Part shown: one piece after another, positions 35,482 through 47,688 of the stretch
Layout of the letters: each line of letters opens with the position of its first letter
Position numbering within the stretch: the stretch's first letter is position 1
Source: Variovorax sp. 54
GTDB taxonomy: Bacteria > Pseudomonadota > Gammaproteobacteria > Burkholderiales > Burkholderiaceae_C
Length of the DNA: 64,000 nt
Direction of reading: 5' to 3'
NCBI RefSeq assembly: GCF_002754375.1
Contig: NZ_PEFF01000001.1
Span: 1,116,001-1,180,000 of the forward strand
The notes under the pieces: model-generated
Told to the model about the DNA's origin: nothing
Seen by the model: the letters and a program-made list of their open reading frames with translations, nothing else
Databases searched by the model: none
Made by a program: the position numbers and the translations under genes

Positions 35482-37649
35482 GCCAGTGCCTCCTCGGCAC
35501 GCGCCGGTGCACCCGGTGCGGTCGATGCGTTGCGCGCATCGGCGGTCAGCTGCAGCGACGGTGCGCGACGCACGATCGAGTCGAGCTGATAGATGCTCGC
35601 GACCACGGGCGCAGCCACGGCGCCGCTGGCCGCGACAGCCCTGGCGGACGTGGCGTTGCTCAGCGCATTCGCCGGCACGGTGCCCTTGTCACCGATGGTG
35701 GAGAGCACCTCGGCGGTCGATTCGAAGGCGAAGCCCGGCAGGCCGAGCAGGTTCGCCAGCACGCGCAGCACCTTCCAGGCCGGACGCGTTTCGCCTTGCG
35801 GCTTCACGACGGCATGGAAACCCTGCACACGGCCTTCCGCGTTGACGAAGGTGCCGGGCGTTTCGGTGAACGGGGCGATGGGCAGCAGCACGTCGCTGAA
35901 TTCGAGGTTGGCCTTGAAGGGGCTCAGCGTGACCACCATCTGCGCATTGCCGATGACATCGGCGGCGGCAGCACCGGCGGCCGAGTCGAACACCGGCTCG
36001 GTGTTCAGCAGCAGCACGGCCTTGAGGCCGGAGCCGGCGGCGAGCATGCGGCCGGCGTCGAGGCCGCCGTTCTGCGGGAAGGCGCCGACGAGCTGTGCGC
36101 CCACGGTGTTGCCCGCTTCGGTCAGGTAGCCGACGGTGGCGCCGGTCTGTGCGCCGATCCAGTTCGCGAGGGCCAGCAGGCTGCTGGCTTGCGCGTGGTG
36201 CGCGGCGGCATTGCCGAGCAGGATCGCCTTGCGCTCGCCGCTCAGCAGCGAGGCTGCGATGGCTTGTGCGGCGGCGTCGGGCGCGTTCTTCGGTGCCAGC
36301 GGTGCGGCAGCGCCGTTGGTCTGGCCGATGGCAGCGGCCACGGCGGCCAGCGCCTCGACCCACTGGTCGGCTTCGACGATGGCCGCTTGCGCCACGTCGA
36401 TGGCCCAGGCACCGCGGTCGGCCATGAGGCTGGACGAGGTGATCACCGACAGCGCGGCGCCCTTGCGCACGGCCTGGCGGATGCGCTGAGCGAACAGCGG
36501 GTGTTCCTTGCGCAGGTTCGAGCCGACGACCAGCGCGCGCTGCACTTGCGTGAGCGAGGCGATCGACGTACCGAGCCAGCGCACGCCTTCGAAGGCCGTG
36601 AATTCGGCGTTGCGCAGGCGGTAGTCGATGTTGTCGCTGCCGAGTTCACGCGTGAGCATGGCGGCGAGCTGCAGCTCTTCGAGCGTGCTGTGCGGGCTGA
36701 CCAGCGTGCCGATGCTTTGCGCACCGTGGTCGGTCTTGATCTGCTTGAGGCCGTTGGCGACGTACTCGAGCGCCGTCTGCCAGTCGACCTGCTGCCATTG
36801 GCCGCCCTGCTTCAGCATGGGCTGGGTCAGGCGTTCCGTGCCGTTGAGCGCTTCGTACGAGAAGCGGTCGCGGTCGGCAATCCAGCATTCGTTGACGTCT
36901 TCGTTCTCGAGCGGCACCACGCGCATCACGCGGTTGTTCTTGACCTGGACGATCAGGTTGGCACCGGTGGAGTCGTGCGGGCTCACCGACTTGCGGCGCG
37001 ACAGTTCCCAGGTGCGGGCGCTGTAGCGGAACGGCTTGCTCGTGAGCGCGCCGACCGGGCAGATGTCGATCATGTTGCCCGACAGTTCGGAGTCGACCGA
37101 GTCGCCGAGGAAGGTTTCGATTTCGGAGTGCTCGCCGCGGTGCGACATGCCGAGCTCCATCACGCCGGCCACTTCCTGGCCGAAACGGACGCAGCGCGTG
37201 CAATGGATGCAGCGGCTCATTTCTTCCATGCTGATCAGCGGGCCGACGTCCTTGTGGAACACGACGCGCTTTTCTTCTTCGTAACGCGAAGAAGAACCGC
37301 CGTAGCCGACGGCCAGATCCTGCAGCTGGCACTCGCCGCCCTGGTCGCAGATGGGGCAATCCAGCGGGTGGTTGATCAGCAGGAACTCCATGACGGACTG
37401 CTGGGCCTTGATGGCCTTGTCGCTCTTGGTGCGAACGATCATGCCCTGCGTGACGGGCGTGGCGCAGGCCGGCATCGGCTTGGGCGCCTTTTCCACGTCG
37501 ACCAGGCACATGCGGCAGTTGGCCGCGATGCTGAGTTTCTTGTGATAGCAGAAGTGCGGAATGTAGGTGCCCGCCTTTTCGGCCGCATGCATCACCATGC
37601 TGCCTTCGGTCACTTCGACCTTCTTGCCGTCGAGTTCGATTTCGATCAT
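35478..37649 (-). CDS. nuoG: NADH-quinone oxidoreductase subunit G
   Basis: 723 aa. The N-terminal [2Fe-2S] N1b site uses Cys34, 45, 48 and 62 (CYHKKLS, CRMCLV, CATPV). The His/Cys cluster N5 follows at His94, Cys98, 101 and 107 ([14 protein letters not shown]), and N4 at Cys147, 150, 153 plus a cysteine near 197 (DICPVG). The large C-terminal molybdopterin-oxidoreductase-like domain is present but without the extra N7 cluster cysteines, as is usual outside enterobacteria. Peripheral-arm electron wire from NuoF/NuoE to NuoI. The gap to nuoF is 20 bp. Confidence 0.97.
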   Translation of the reverse strand: MIEIELDGKKVEVTEGSMVMHAAEKAGTYIPHFCYHKKLSIAANCRMCLVDVEKAPKPMPACATPVTQGMIVRTKSDKAIKAQQSVMEFLLINHPLDCPICDQGGECQLQDLAVGYGGSSSRYEEEKRVVFHKDVGPLISMEEMSRCIHCTRCVRFGQEVAGVMELGMSHRGEHSEIETFLGDSVDSELSGNMIDICPVGALTSKPFRYSARTWELSRRKSVSPHDSTGANLIVQVKNNRVMRVVPLENEDVNECWIADRDRFSYEALNGTERLTQPMLKQGGQWQQVDWQTALEYVANGLKQIKTDHGAQSIGTLVSPHSTLEELQLAAMLTRELGSDNIDYRLRNAEFTAFEGVRWLGTSIASLTQVQRALVVGSNLRKEHPLFAQRIRQAVRKGAALSVITSSSLMADRGAWAIDVAQAAIVEADQWVEALAAVAAAIGQTNGAAAPLAPKNAPDAAAQAIAASLLSGERKAILLGNAAAHHAQASSLLALANWIGAQTGATVGYLTEAGNTVGAQLVGAFPQNGGLDAGRMLAAGSGLKAVLLLNTEPVFDSAAGAAAADVIGNAQMVVTLSPFKANLEFSDVLLPIAPFTETPGTFVNAEGRVQGFHAVVKPQGETRPAWKVLRVLANLLGLPGFAFESTAEVLSTIGDKGTVPANALSNATSARAVAASGAVAAPVVASIYQLDSIVRRAPSLQLTADARNASTAPGAPARAEEALA

Positions 37650-37669
37650 GTCTGTGTTTCTTCTCGCAC

Positions 37670-39009
<1,340 letters not shown>

Positions 39010-39010
<1 letters not shown>

Positions 39011-39552
39011 CACGAAGCCTCCCCTGGCTTGGCACTGCGCAAACCGTCGATGAGCTGGTCGAGCTTGTCGTTGCTCATGAAGCTGCACATGGTGCGGTCG
39101 TTGACCAGCATCACGGGCGAATCGGCGCAGGCGCCGAGGCATTCACTCTGCTGCAGCGTGAACAGGCCGTCGGCCGTGGTCTCGCCCATCTTGATGCCGA
39201 GTTTCTTCTCGAGATGGACCAGCGCGGTCACGCCGTCGCGCAGTTGGCACGGCAGGTTGGTGCACACGTTGAGCTTGAACTTGCCCACCGGATGCTGGTT
39301 GTACATGTTGTAGAAGGTCGTCACTTCGTGCACGGCGATGGGCGCCATGCCGAGGTAGGCGGCGATCTCGCGCTCGCGCTGCACGCTCACGAAGCCTTCG
39401 TCCTGCTGGACGATGGCGAGGCAGGCCATCACGGCCGACTGCTTGCCAGCTTCGGGGTACTTCGCGACCTCGCGCGCAAAGCGCTCGAGGATGGCGGCCT
39501 TCAACGGCGCCGAAGGCACCGCGTCATGGTGATGGGTTGAGGAAGTCGTCAT
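39010..39552 (-). CDS. nuoE: NADH-quinone oxidoreductase subunit E ([2Fe-2S])
   Basis: 180 aa thioredoxin-like subunit. N1a cluster ligands are Cys97, Cys102, Cys138 and Cys142 (CTNLPCQL and CLGACADSP). The helical N-terminal domain has [16 protein letters not shown] and the linker [12 protein letters not shown]. The N-terminus carries a short His/Thr run (STHHHD) of no known meaning. It is 10 bp from nuoD and overlaps nuoF by one base. Confidence 0.97.
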
Positions 39553-39562
39553 TCGCTCTTTC

Positions 39563-40816
39563 TCACCTGTCGATTTCGCCGAACACGATGTCCATCGTGC
39601 CGATCACCGCGACAGCGTCGGCGATCATGTGGCCGCGCGACATTTCGTCGAGGGCAGCGAGGTGCGGGAAGCCCGGGGCGCGGATCTTCAGGCGGTACGG
39701 CTTGTTGGCGCCGTCGCTCACGAGATAGATGCCGAACTCGCCCTTGGGGTGCTCGACGGCGGCATACGCTTCGCCTTCGGGCACGTGGAAGCCTTCGGTG
39801 AAGAGCTTGAAATGGTGGATCAGCTCCTCCATGTTCGCCTTCATCGATTCGCGCGCGGGCGCAGCAACCTTGTGGTTGTCGGTGATGACCGGACCCGGAT
39901 TCACGCGCAGCCATGCCGAGCACTGCTGGATGATCTTGTTGGCCTGGCGCATTTCTTCCACGCGCACGAGGTAGCGGTCGTAGCAGTCGCCGGTCTTGCC
40001 CACGGGCACGTCGAACAGCATCTGGTCGTAGACGTCGTAGGGCTGCTTCTTGCGCAGGTCCCATTCGACGCCCGAGCCACGCAGCATCGGGCCGGTGAAG
40101 CCCAAGTTCAGCGCACGCTCCGGCGTGACCACGCCGATGCCCACGGTGCGTTGCTTCCAGATGCGGTTGTCGGTGAGCAGCGTTTCGTACTCGTCGACCA
40201 TCTTCGGGAAGCGCTTGCAGAAGTCGTCGATGAAGTCGAGCAGCGAACCCTGACGGTTTTCGTTGAGACGCTCGATCGCCTTCGCGTTCTTGATCTTGCT
40301 GACCTTGTACTGCGGCATCGAATCCGGCAGGTCGCGGTAGACACCACCCGGACGGAAGTACGCCGCGTGCATGCGCGCGCCGGACACGGCCTCGTACATG
40401 TCGAACAGGTCTTCACGCTCGCGGAAGCAGTAGATGAGCATGTTCATCGCGCCGCAATCCAGACCGTGCGCGCCGAGCCACAGCAGGTGGTTCAGCAGGC
40501 GGGTGATCTCGGCGAACATCACGCGGATGTATTGCGCGCGGATCGGCACATCGAGACCCATCATCCGCTCGATGGCGAGGCAGTAGGCGTGCTCGTTGGA
40601 CATCATCGACACGTAGTCGAGGCGGTCCATGTAGGGCAGCGACTGGATGAAGGTGCGCGATTCGGCGAGCTTCTCGGTCGCGCGGTGCAGCAGGCCGATG
40701 TGGGGGTCGGCACGCTGGATCACTTCGCCGTCCAGCTCGAGCACCAGGCGCAGCACGCCGTGTGCTGCGGGGTGCTGGGGACCGAAGTTGAGTGTGTAGT
40801 TCTTGATTTCGGCCAT
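39563..40816 (-). CDS. nuoD: NADH-quinone oxidoreductase subunit D
   Basis: 417 aa, the 49-kDa-type subunit homologous to NiFe-hydrogenase large subunits but lacking the metal cysteines. [24 protein letters not shown] starts the quinone pocket (the His pair in PQHPAAHG). [38 protein letters not shown] (Tyr at the quinone site) and the C-terminal GEIDR are all present. It is a separate gene, not fused to nuoC. It begins 5 bp after the nuoC stop. Confidence 0.97.
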   Translation of the reverse strand: MAEIKNYTLNFGPQHPAAHGVLRLVLELDGEVIQRADPHIGLLHRATEKLAESRTFIQSLPYMDRLDYVSMMSNEHAYCLAIERMMGLDVPIRAQYIRVMFAEITRLLNHLLWLGAHGLDCGAMNMLIYCFREREDLFDMYEAVSGARMHAAYFRPGGVYRDLPDSMPQYKVSKIKNAKAIERLNENRQGSLLDFIDDFCKRFPKMVDEYETLLTDNRIWKQRTVGIGVVTPERALNLGFTGPMLRGSGVEWDLRKKQPYDVYDQMLFDVPVGKTGDCYDRYLVRVEEMRQANKIIQQCSAWLRVNPGPVITDNHKVAAPARESMKANMEELIHHFKLFTEGFHVPEGEAYAAVEHPKGEFGIYLVSDGANKPYRLKIRAPGFPHLAALDEMSRGHMIADAVAVIGTMDIVFGEIDR

Positions 40817-40821
40817 ATCTG

Positions 40822-41433
40822 TCAGTGCAAACCGCCGCCGTAGTTGTCTTCGCGGATCACGCGCGGCGTGATTTCGCGCGGCTCGATCGAGACCGGCTGG
40901 TAGACCACGCGCTTCTGCTCTTCGTCGTAGCGCATTTCGACGTGACCCGACACCGGAAAGTCCTTGCGGAACGGGTGGCCGATGAAGCCGTAGTCGGTCA
41001 GGATGCGACGCAGATCGTCGTGGCCGTCGAACACGATGCCGTACAGGTCGAAGGCTTCGCGCTCGAACCAGGTGGCGGCACTCCAGACAGGCTGGAGCGA
41101 ATCGACTACGGGCAGGTCTTCATTCGGCGCGAACACCTTGAGGCGCACGCGCTGGTTGAGGCTCACGGAGAGCAGGTGCGAGACAACGCAGTAGCGATCG
41201 CCCTGCCACTCGCCTTCGCGGTAGTCGGAATAGTCCATGCCGCAGAGGTCGATCAGCTGCTCGAAGCGGCAGCCGGGCGCATCGCGCAGCAGCGTTGCTG
41301 CATCGATGTAGTCGACGGCACCGACCACGACGGTCACTTCTTCGAGTGCGAGCGTCACGCTCTTGGCCTTGGCGCCGAGCGCCTCGGCAATGGTGGCGCG
41401 CAGCACCTCCGGCGAAATTGCAAAGTCAGTCAT
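40822..41433 (-). CDS. nuoC: NADH-quinone oxidoreductase subunit C
   Basis: 203 aa from the ATG at 41433 ([12 protein letters not shown]); an in-frame ATG 27 bp upstream lies within nuoB and is less likely. The 30-kDa family signature ERE(A/T)[36 protein letters not shown] (about 130-168) is complete. It packs against NuoD in the peripheral arm. The nuoB stop at 41447 lies 13 bp upstream. Confidence 0.96.
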   Translation of the reverse strand: MTDFAISPEVLRATIAEALGAKAKSVTLALEEVTVVVGAVDYIDAATLLRDAPGCRFEQLIDLCGMDYSDYREGEWQGDRYCVVSHLLSVSLNQRVRLKVFAPNEDLPVVDSLQPVWSAATWFEREAFDLYGIVFDGHDDLRRILTDYGFIGHPFRKDFPVSGHVEMRYDEEQKRVVYQPVSIEPREITPRVIREDNYGGGLH

Positions 41434-41446
41434 CGTCGGCAATCTC

Positions 41447-41926
41447 TCAGGCGCGGGCAATGGTGTTGGTGCGGCGAATCTTCTGCTGCAGCTGGATCAC
41501 GCCATACAGCAGTGCTTCAGCGGTGGGCGGGCAACCCGGCACGTAGACGTCGACCGGCACGATGCGGTCGCAGCCACGCACCACGGAATAGCTGTAGTGG
41601 TAGTAGCCGCCGCCGTTCGCGCAGGAGCCCATCGAGAGCACCCAGCGCGGCTCGGGCATCTGGTCGTAGACCTTGCGCAGCGCGGGCGCCATCTTGTTGC
41701 ACAGCGTGCCGGCCACGATCATCAGATCGGACTGACGCGGGCTGGGTCGGAACAACATACCGAAACGGTCGATGTCGTAGCGGGCAGCACCCGCGTGCAT
41801 CATTTCGACCGCACAGCATGCGAGACCGAACGTCATCGGCCAGAGAGATCCGGTCTTCGCCCAGTTCACGACCGAGTCGTAGGTCGTGGTGACGAAGCCT
41901 TCTTTGAGAACGCCTTCAATGGCCAT
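41447..41926 (-). CDS. nuoB: NADH-quinone oxidoreductase subunit B (cluster N2)
   Basis: 159 aa. Cluster N2, the last before quinone, is held by adjacent Cys37-Cys38 (ACCAVEMM), Cys102 (GSCANGGG) and Cys132 (GCPPTAEA). [20 protein letters not shown] and [30 protein letters not shown] are classic. It lies 15 bp after nuoA. Confidence 0.97.
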   Translation of the reverse strand: MAIEGVLKEGFVTTTYDSVVNWAKTGSLWPMTFGLACCAVEMMHAGAARYDIDRFGMLFRPSPRQSDLMIVAGTLCNKMAPALRKVYDQMPEPRWVLSMGSCANGGGYYHYSYSVVRGCDRIVPVDVYVPGCPPTAEALLYGVIQLQQKIRRTNTIARA

Positions 41927-41941
41927 CGTGTTGCTTCCTTG

Positions 41942-42301
41942 TCATTCCCAGTCGAGCGCGCCTTTTTTCCACTCGTAGACAAAGCCCACGACGAGGATGG
42001 CGAGAAAGATCATCATGGCCCAGAAGCCAACAGCGCCGATTTCCTTGAGCGCAATGGCCCACGGAAAGAGAAAGGCAATTTCGAGATCGAAGAGGATGAA
42101 GAGAATCGCGACGAGGTAATAGCGCACGTCGAACTTCATGCGCGCATCCTCGAAGGCCTCGAAGCCGCACTCGTAGGGAGCGTTCTTCGCAGCATTGGGC
42201 CGATTGGGCCCAAGGATGTATCCGATGACTTGCGGGGCGACGCCTACGCCGACCCCGACCAAAATGAACAAAAGGACGGGAAGGTAGGAATCGAGGTTCA
42301 T
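41942..42301 (-). CDS. nuoA: NADH-quinone oxidoreductase subunit A
   Basis: 119 aa from the ATG at 42301 ([12 protein letters not shown]); an ATG 24 bp upstream would add an atypical hydrophilic octapeptide. Three helices, with [41 protein letters not shown] carrying the conserved Cys-Gly-Phe loop and the Asp/Glu pair at the E-channel. First gene of the 14-subunit operon. The operon order is nuoABCDEFGHIJKLMN without interruption. Confidence 0.97.
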   Translation of the reverse strand: MNLDSYLPVLLFILVGVGVGVAPQVIGYILGPNRPNAAKNAPYECGFEAFEDARMKFDVRYYLVAILFILFDLEIAFLFPWAIALKEIGAVGFWAMMIFLAILVVGFVYEWKKGALDWE

Positions 42302-42368
42302 CGAGAAATTTTCACCGCTTGCCACCGACAGAAAAGCCTCTGGATAGAGATTTTCTGCCGGTGATATT

Positions 42369-42453
42369 TGGTGCGGTCGGCGAGACTCGAACTCGCACAG
42401 CTTTCGCCACTACCCCCTCAAGATAGCGTGTCTACCAATTTCACCACGACCGC
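42369..42453 (-). tRNA. tRNA-Leu(GAG)
   Basis: 85 nt including an encoded CCA. The acceptor arm GCGGTCG pairs with CGACCGC, the discriminator is A, the D-arm starts TGGTGAAATTGGTAGACACG, and the anticodon stem CTATC/GGTAG encloses loop TTGAGGG with anticodon GAG. A long variable arm (class II) and the T-loop GTTCGAGTC confirm leucine. It sits between secG and nuoA on the same strand, as in many betaproteobacteria. Confidence 0.97.
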
Positions 42454-42534
42454 GGTTTTAAACTGTCCAGATGGCATGAGGTGCCGTTGAGGCATTTGGC
42501 TTTCTGAACAGATTTAGAGTTTACCCTGAAATGA

Positions 42535-42555
42535 AGCCGTTTCTCACAGACGGCT
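42535..42555 (-). terminator. Weak hairpin after secG
   Basis: On the minus strand AGCCGT and ACGGCT (9-nt loop) form a short stem 18 bp beyond the secG stop, followed by TCATTTC. The U-tract is poor, so read-through into tRNA-Leu and nuo is likely. Confidence 0.35.
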
Positions 42556-42572
42556 GCATGAAAACAACCTGA

Positions 42573-42983
42573 TTACTTGGCCGGAATCTGGCCAGTGCCC
42601 GAAACGGGTGCTGCAGGCGCCGAAGCGGCCTTGGCAGGTGCTGCTGCAGCAGGGATTTCGCCCGCAGCGCCAGTCGCGGGAGCGGCCGGCGTGGCAGGTG
42701 CGCCTACGGCTGCGCGCTCCAGCAGGCTGCCACCGCCCGCAGGACGTGCGTGGCTGAAGTAAGCCAGCAGCAGCGTACAGGCAAAGAACACCGCAGCCAG
42801 CACGGCCGTCGTGCGCGAAAGGAAGTTGGCACTGCCGCTGGCACCGAACAGGCTGCCCGCACTGCCGCTGCCGAAGGCCGCGCCCATGTCGGCGCCCTTG
42901 CCGTGCTGGATCAGGATCAGGCCGATCATTGCCAGCGCCGCCAGCATTTGCACGCCGACCAGAAGATTGAGGACCACGTTCAT
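42573..42983 (-). CDS. secG: Preprotein translocase subunit SecG
   Basis: 136 aa. Two membrane helices: VVLNLLVGVQMLAALAMIGLILIQHGKGADMGAAFG (the QHGKGADMGA loop is the family signature) and FLSRTTAVLAAVFFACTLLLAYF. The last 60 residues are an Ala/Pro-rich low-complexity tail (AVGAPATPAAPATGAAGE), which is typical of betaproteobacterial SecG and probably disordered. It assists SecYE in protein export. It follows tpiA by 38 bp. Confidence 0.93.
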   Translation of the reverse strand: MNVVLNLLVGVQMLAALAMIGLILIQHGKGADMGAAFGSGSAGSLFGASGSANFLSRTTAVLAAVFFACTLLLAYFSHARPAGGGSLLERAAVGAPATPAAPATGAAGEIPAAAAPAKAASAPAAPVSGTGQIPAK

Positions 42984-43021
42984 TCGTTCTTACTCCTAAG
43001 TGATGGCTGCCGTTGCCGCGA

Positions 43022-43786
43022 TCAGCGTGCAGCGGCAGAAATGATCTGCAGAAAGTCGGGCGCCTTGAGCGAGGCGCCACCGATGAGGCCGCCGTCGATG
43101 TCGGCCTGCGCCAGCAGTTCGGCGGCATTCGCCGCGTTCATGCTGCCGCCGTACAAAATCTTGATGCCCGCAGCATGCTCGCTCGCCGCATGGTGCAGTT
43201 GCGCACGCAGCACGGCATGCACCGCCTGCGCCTGCTCCGGCGAGGCCGTCTTGCCCGTGCCGATGGCCCAGACCGGCTCGTAGGCCACGACGATCTCGCT
43301 GATGCAGTGGCCATTCAGATGAATCACCGCAGCCAGCTGACGCTTGACGACCTCTTCGGTCTGCCCTGCTTCGCGCTGTGCCAGCGTCTCGCCGACGCAG
43401 ACGATCGGCGTGATGCCATTCGCCAGCGCGGCCGCCGTCTTGGCCGCCACCGTGTCATCGGTTTCGCCGTGGTACTGGCGACGCTCGGAGTGACCGACGA
43501 TCGCATAGCGCACGCCGAACTCCTTCAGCATCGCCGCCGACTGCTCGCCGGTGAACGCACCTTGCGGGTGCGCCGAGATGTCCTGCGCACCGAGCGCCAG
43601 CGACGGCGTGTCCGCCAGCAGCGATTGCAGCTGGGCAAAGTACGGCGCAGGCGCACACAGTGCAACACCGCATGCCGCAGGACTGGTTGCCAGCCCTTGC
43701 TGCAGGGCCTTCACCAGCGCCTCGTTGGCGGCCAGGCCGCCATTCATCTTCCAGTTACCGGCAATCAGTTTCTTGAAGGTTGTCAT
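43022..43786 (-). CDS. tpiA: Triosephosphate isomerase
   Basis: 254 aa TIM barrel. Catalytic residues: Asn11 and Lys13 (AGNWKMNGG), the electrophilic His in [10 protein letters not shown] (about 97) and the base Glu in [16 protein letters not shown] (about 170). The flexible loop 6 and the phosphate-binding [15 protein letters not shown] are complete. Interconverts dihydroxyacetone phosphate and glyceraldehyde-3-phosphate. The gene order tpiA-secG-tRNA-Leu-nuoA is a common arrangement. Confidence 0.97.
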   Translation of the reverse strand: MTTFKKLIAGNWKMNGGLAANEALVKALQQGLATSPAACGVALCAPAPYFAQLQSLLADTPSLALGAQDISAHPQGAFTGEQSAAMLKEFGVRYAIVGHSERRQYHGETDDTVAAKTAAALANGITPIVCVGETLAQREAGQTEEVVKRQLAAVIHLNGHCISEIVVAYEPVWAIGTGKTASPEQAQAVHAVLRAQLHHAASEHAAGIKILYGGSMNAANAAELLAQADIDGGLIGGASLKAPDFLQIISAAAR

Positions 43787-43799
43787 CGCGTTGTTCGTC

Positions 43800-44798
43800 T
43801 CACCAAGTCAGCACGATCTTGCCGATGTGCTGGTTCGATTCCATCAGGGTGTGAGCCTGGGCCGCGCCGCTAGGCTCACCTGCTGCCGCATAGGTGCTGT
43901 GGATCACGGGCTTGACCGCGCCGCTTTCAAGCAGCGGCCAGACCTTCTCGCGCAGCGCCTTGGCGATGGCACCTTTGAACGCCACCGGCCGCGGACGCAA
44001 CGTCGAGCCAGTGATCGTGAGCCGCCGACGCAGCACGAGGCCCGCGTTGATCTCACTCTTCACACCGCCCTGCACTGCAATGATCACGAGCCGACCGTCT
44101 TCGGCCAGGCATTCGATCTCGCGCGCCACGTAGTCGCCGGCCACCATGTCGAGCACCACGTCCACGCCCTTGCCGCCCGTGAGCTGCTTCGCCACTTCGA
44201 CGAAATCGCTCGTGCGGTAGTTGATGGCGTGATCGGCCCCCAGCTTCAGGCAGGCTTCGCACTTGTCGTCGCTGCCGGCCGTGACGATCACGGTCGCACC
44301 GAGCGCCTTGGCGATCTGGATCGCCGTGACGCCGATGCCGCTCGAGCCGCCCTGGATCAGCAGCGTCTCGCCCTTCTGCAGGCGGCCGCGCTCGAACACA
44401 TTGCTCCAGACAGTGAAGAAGGTCTCGGGCAGCGAGGCCGCCTCGATGTCGCTCCACCCCTTGGGCACCGGCAGGCATTGCGCCACAGGCGCCACGCACA
44501 GCTCGGCATAGCCGCCACCGGCGACCAGTGCGCACACGCGGTCGCCGACCTTGAAGCCCGCCTCGGCCAGCGCCTTGGCGTCGCCCGACACGATCTCGCC
44601 GGCCACTTCGAGGCCCGGCAGGTCGGAAGCACCGGGCGGCACCGGGTAATGCCCCATCCGCTGCAGCACGTCCGGGCGATTGACGCCGCTGGCCGCCACG
44701 CGGATCAGCAGCTCGCCCTCGCCCGCCACCGGGTCGGGACGTGCAGCGACGCGCAGCACCTCGGGGGCGCCGTACGAAGTGATCTCAATGGCTTTCAT
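43800..44798 (-). CDS. NAD(P)H-quinone oxidoreductase, zinc-free MDR/PIG3 family
   Basis: 332 aa medium-chain dehydrogenase/reductase. The N-terminal GroES-like half has [34 protein letters not shown] and the Rossmann half has [33 protein letters not shown] (nucleotide motif GGSSGIG). No zinc-binding cysteines are seen, fitting the quinone oxidoreductase/PIG3 branch. It reduces quinones or enals with NADPH. The [15 protein letters not shown] [14 protein letters not shown] block is typical. It is 13 bp upstream of tpiA. Confidence 0.93.
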   Translation of the reverse strand: MKAIEITSYGAPEVLRVAARPDPVAGEGELLIRVAASGVNRPDVLQRMGHYPVPPGASDLPGLEVAGEIVSGDAKALAEAGFKVGDRVCALVAGGGYAELCVAPVAQCLPVPKGWSDIEAASLPETFFTVWSNVFERGRLQKGETLLIQGGSSGIGVTAIQIAKALGATVIVTAGSDDKCEACLKLGADHAINYRTSDFVEVAKQLTGGKGVDVVLDMVAGDYVAREIECLAEDGRLVIIAVQGGVKSEINAGLVLRRRLTITGSTLRPRPVAFKGAIAKALREKVWPLLESGAVKPVIHSTYAAAGEPSGAAQAHTLMESNQHIGKIVLTW

Positions 44799-44816
44799 GG
44801 GGGTCTCCGAGACTCG

Positions 44817-44840
44817 GATGCCCGCACAGGGGCGGGCATC
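44817..44840 (-). terminator. Hairpin between pnp and the quinone oxidoreductase gene
   Basis: A 9-bp perfect stem (GATGCCCGC/GCGGGCATC, 6-nt loop) lies 50 bp past the pnp stop. No T-tract follows, so it is better read as an RNA-stabilising or factor-dependent end. Confidence 0.45.
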
Positions 44841-44889
44841 AGTGGCTGTCCACGAGAGGCGACGACACCAGGCCGTCGCGCCTCACTGC

Positions 44890-47217
44890 TTACTCCTGCG
44901 GTTCGCGCGGCGCTTGCTGCTGCGACTCGCCGGCGGGCTGCTGTTGCTGCTCGCCGCGGGGCTGTTGCTGCTGGTCGTTGTAGCGCGGTGCGCGCTCGCC
45001 ACGATCACCACCACGGTCGCCGCCGCGATCGCCACGGTCCGAACGCTCACGGCGGTCGCCACCACGGTCACCGCGATCGCCGCGGTCTTCACGCGGCGGG
45101 CGCTCGCTGTATTCCATGCCGGCCGGACGCTCGGTCAGGGCCTTCATGGACAGCTTGACGCGGCCCTTTTCGTCGGTCTCGAGAACCTTGACCTTCACGA
45201 TCTGGCCTTCGCTCAGATAGTCGGTCACCTTCTCGACGCGCTCGTGCGCGATCTGGCTGATGTGCAGCAGGCCGTCCTTGCCGGGCAGCAGGTTGACCAG
45301 TGCGCCGAAGTCCAGGATCTTGGTGATCGGGCCTTCGTAGACCTTGCCGATTTCGACTTCAGCGGTGATCTGCTCGATGCGGCGCTTGGCGAATTCGGCC
45401 TTTTCCGGATCGGTCGAGGCGATGGTGATGGTGCCGTCTTCGTCGATGTTGATCGTCGTGCCGGTTTCTTCCTGCAGGCCACGGATGACCGAGCCGCCCT
45501 TGCCGATCACGTCGCGGATCTTCTCGGGGTTGATCTTCAGCGTGGTCAGGCGTGGCGCGAAGCTGGAGACTTCGGCCTTGGCCTCGCCCATCGCTTCTTG
45601 CATCTTGCCCAGGATGTGCATGCGCGCTTCCTTGGCCTGTGCCAGTGCGACCTGCATGATTTCCTTGGTGATGCCCTGGATCTTGATGTCCATCTGCAGC
45701 GCGGTGATGCCGTTGGTCGTGCCGGCCACCTTGAAGTCCATGTCGCCCAGGTGATCTTCGTCGCCCAGGATGTCGGTCAGCACCGCGAAGCGGTTGTCTT
45801 CCTTGATCAGGCCCATGGCGATACCGGCCACGTGCGCCTTCATGGGCACGCCGGCGTCCATCATCGAGAGGCAGCCGCCGCAGACCGAAGCCATCGACGA
45901 GGAGCCGTTCGATTCGGTGATTTCCGACACCACGCGGATGGTGTACGGGAATTCTTCCTTGGTCGGCAGCACAGCGACGAGCGCGCGCTTGGCCAGGCGG
46001 CCGTGGCCGATTTCGCGGCGCTTGGTCGAGCCCATGCGGCCCACTTCGCCGGTGGCAAAGGGAGGCATGTTGTAGTGGAACAGGAAGCGGTCTTCGTACT
46101 CGCCGGCCAGCGCGTCGATGCGCTGTGCATCGCGTTCGGTGCCGAGCGTGGTGATGACCAGTGCTTGCGTTTCGCCGCGCGTGAACAGGGCCGAACCGTG
46201 GGTGCGGGGCAGCACCGAGTTGCGGATTTCGATGGGGCGCACGGTGCGCGTGTCGCGGCCGTCGATGCGGGGTTCGCCCGACAGGATCTGGCTGCGAACG
46301 ATCTTCGATTCGATCGAGAACAGCAGGTCGTTGACCTTGCCGGCGTCGAAAGGCTCGCCGCCTTCCTTCAGCGATGCCATCACGCTGGCATTGGCTTCGC
46401 GCAGGGCTTGCGTGCGGGCTTGCTTGCTACGGATCTGGTAGACAGCGCGCAGCTTTTCTTCGGCCAGCCCCTTGACCTTGGCGACGAAGGCTTCGTCTTC
46501 GGCAGGCGCCTTCCAATCCCACTCCGGCTTGCCGGCGTCGCGCACGAGGTCATGGATCGCGTTGATCGCGATGTTGGCTTGTTCGTGGCCGAACACCACG
46601 CCGCCGAGCATGATTTCTTCGCTCAGTTGCTGGGCTTCGGACTCGACCATCAGCACGGCAGCTTGCGTGCCGGCGACGACGAGGTCCATCTGCGAATCCT
46701 TGCGGGCCGTCTGGCCCGGATTCAGCACGTACTGGCCGTTGATGTAGCCCACGCGGGCGGCACCGATCGGGCCGCTGAACGGGATGCCGGAGATCGACAG
46801 GGCGGCGCTCACGCCGATCATGGCGGCGATGTCGGCGTCGACTTCAGGGTTCAGCGACACGGTGTGGATGACCACATGCACTTCGTTCAGGAAGCCTTCG
46901 GGGAACAGCGGGCGGATCGGGCGGTCGATCAGGCGGCTGGTCAGCGTTTCGTGCTCGCTGGGCTTGGCTTCGCGCTTGAAGAAGCTGCCGGGGATCTTGC
47001 CCGCGGCGTAGGTCTTCTCGATGTAGTCGACGGTCAGCGGGAAGAAATCTTGACCGGGCTTGGCCGACTTGGAAGCGACCACGGTCGCCAGGATCACGGT
47101 GCCGTCGATGTCGACCAGCACGGCGCCATTGGCCTGACGGGCGACTTCACCCGTTTCCATGACGACGGTCTTGTCGCCCCATTGGAAGGACTTGGTGATT
47201 TTGTTGAAGAGGCTCAT
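44890..47217 (-). CDS. pnp: Polyribonucleotide nucleotidyltransferase (PNPase) with RGD/Q-rich tail
   Basis: 775 aa. Two RNase PH-like domains (about 10-225 and 310-545) are joined by an all-helical domain. The KH domain has [25 protein letters not shown] (about 555-580) and the S1 domain has [34 protein letters not shown] (about 620-690). The active-site region includes [11 protein letters not shown] and SLMDAG-like [11 protein letters not shown] with [19 protein letters not shown]. The last 70 residues are [14 protein letters not shown] repeats then a Gln-rich run, longer than in E. coli. It degrades mRNA by phosphorolysis. RBS AGGAG precedes the ATG. Confidence 0.97.
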   Translation of the reverse strand: MSLFNKITKSFQWGDKTVVMETGEVARQANGAVLVDIDGTVILATVVASKSAKPGQDFFPLTVDYIEKTYAAGKIPGSFFKREAKPSEHETLTSRLIDRPIRPLFPEGFLNEVHVVIHTVSLNPEVDADIAAMIGVSAALSISGIPFSGPIGAARVGYINGQYVLNPGQTARKDSQMDLVVAGTQAAVLMVESEAQQLSEEIMLGGVVFGHEQANIAINAIHDLVRDAGKPEWDWKAPAEDEAFVAKVKGLAEEKLRAVYQIRSKQARTQALREANASVMASLKEGGEPFDAGKVNDLLFSIESKIVRSQILSGEPRIDGRDTRTVRPIEIRNSVLPRTHGSALFTRGETQALVITTLGTERDAQRIDALAGEYEDRFLFHYNMPPFATGEVGRMGSTKRREIGHGRLAKRALVAVLPTKEEFPYTIRVVSEITESNGSSSMASVCGGCLSMMDAGVPMKAHVAGIAMGLIKEDNRFAVLTDILGDEDHLGDMDFKVAGTTNGITALQMDIKIQGITKEIMQVALAQAKEARMHILGKMQEAMGEAKAEVSSFAPRLTTLKINPEKIRDVIGKGGSVIRGLQEETGTTINIDEDGTITIASTDPEKAEFAKRRIEQITAEVEIGKVYEGPITKILDFGALVNLLPGKDGLLHISQIAHERVEKVTDYLSEGQIVKVKVLETDEKGRVKLSMKALTERPAGMEYSERPPREDRGDRGDRGGDRRERSDRGDRGGDRGGDRGERAPRYNDQQQQPRGEQQQQPAGESQQQAPREPQE

Positions 47218-47287
47218 TGTTGCTCCTATTTTGATAGCGAATCACACAGGATTCGCAAAGGGCGGAGGCTGCTCAGAACACGATGCC

Positions 47288-47322
47288 ATTCCAGCGAAGC
47301 TCGGGGCGAACTTCATTGGAAT
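47288..47322 (-). promoter_or_regulatory. Stem-loop in the pnp 5' leader
   Basis: On the minus strand ATTCCA-AT-GAAG pairs with CTTC-GC-TGGAAT around an 11-nt loop. A double-stranded leader 70 nt before the pnp start is where RNase III begins autoregulation in enterobacteria. The structure is seen; the regulatory role is inferred. Confidence 0.45.
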
Positions 47323-47368
47323 GACACAGCTTCGCTCTGTTGGGCACTCCGAAAGTGGATCGCGAAGT

Positions 47369-47408
47369 AAAAAACGCCTGAGCTAGCGGACTAACCCAGG
47401 CGTTTTTT
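47369..47408 (-). terminator. Rho-independent terminator after rpsO
   Basis: AAAAAACGCCTG (47369-47380) and CAGGCGTTTTTT (47397-47408) form a 12-bp stem with a 16-nt loop, flanked by T-runs on either strand. It lies 13 bp past the rpsO stop and upstream of pnp, the same arrangement as in E. coli rpsO-pnp. Confidence 0.93.
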
Positions 47409-47421
47409 CATGCGATTCGAA

Positions 47422-47688
47422 TTACTTGCGCAGACCCAGCTTGGCGATCAGCGCGGTGTAACGCTCGGCGTCCTTGGACTTGAGGTAGTCGAGGAGCTTG
47501 CGACGGCGACTGACCATGCGCAGCAGGCCGCGACGACCGTGGTGGTCCTTGGCGTGCGTCTTGAAGTGGGGGGTCAGCTCGTTGATACGGGCGGTCAGCA
47601 GTGCGACTTGCACTTCAGGGCTGCCGGTGTCGTTGGCTGCACGGGCGTTGTCTTTGACAACTTCGGCCTTGATGGAGGCTGCGATCAT
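47422..47688 (-). CDS. rpsO: 30S ribosomal protein S15
   Basis: 88 aa. Typical S15 sequence: [51 protein letters not shown], containing the 16S rRNA-binding loop (HKKD-like [10 protein letters not shown]). It binds the central domain of 16S rRNA and often represses its own mRNA. The start codon overlaps the stop of the upstream DMT exporter gene by 4 bp (ATGA). A good Shine-Dalgarno (AAGGAAA) precedes it. Confidence 0.97.
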   Translation of the reverse strand: MIAASIKAEVVKDNARAANDTGSPEVQVALLTARINELTPHFKTHAKDHHGRRGLLRMVSRRRKLLDYLKSKDAERYTALIAKLGLRK

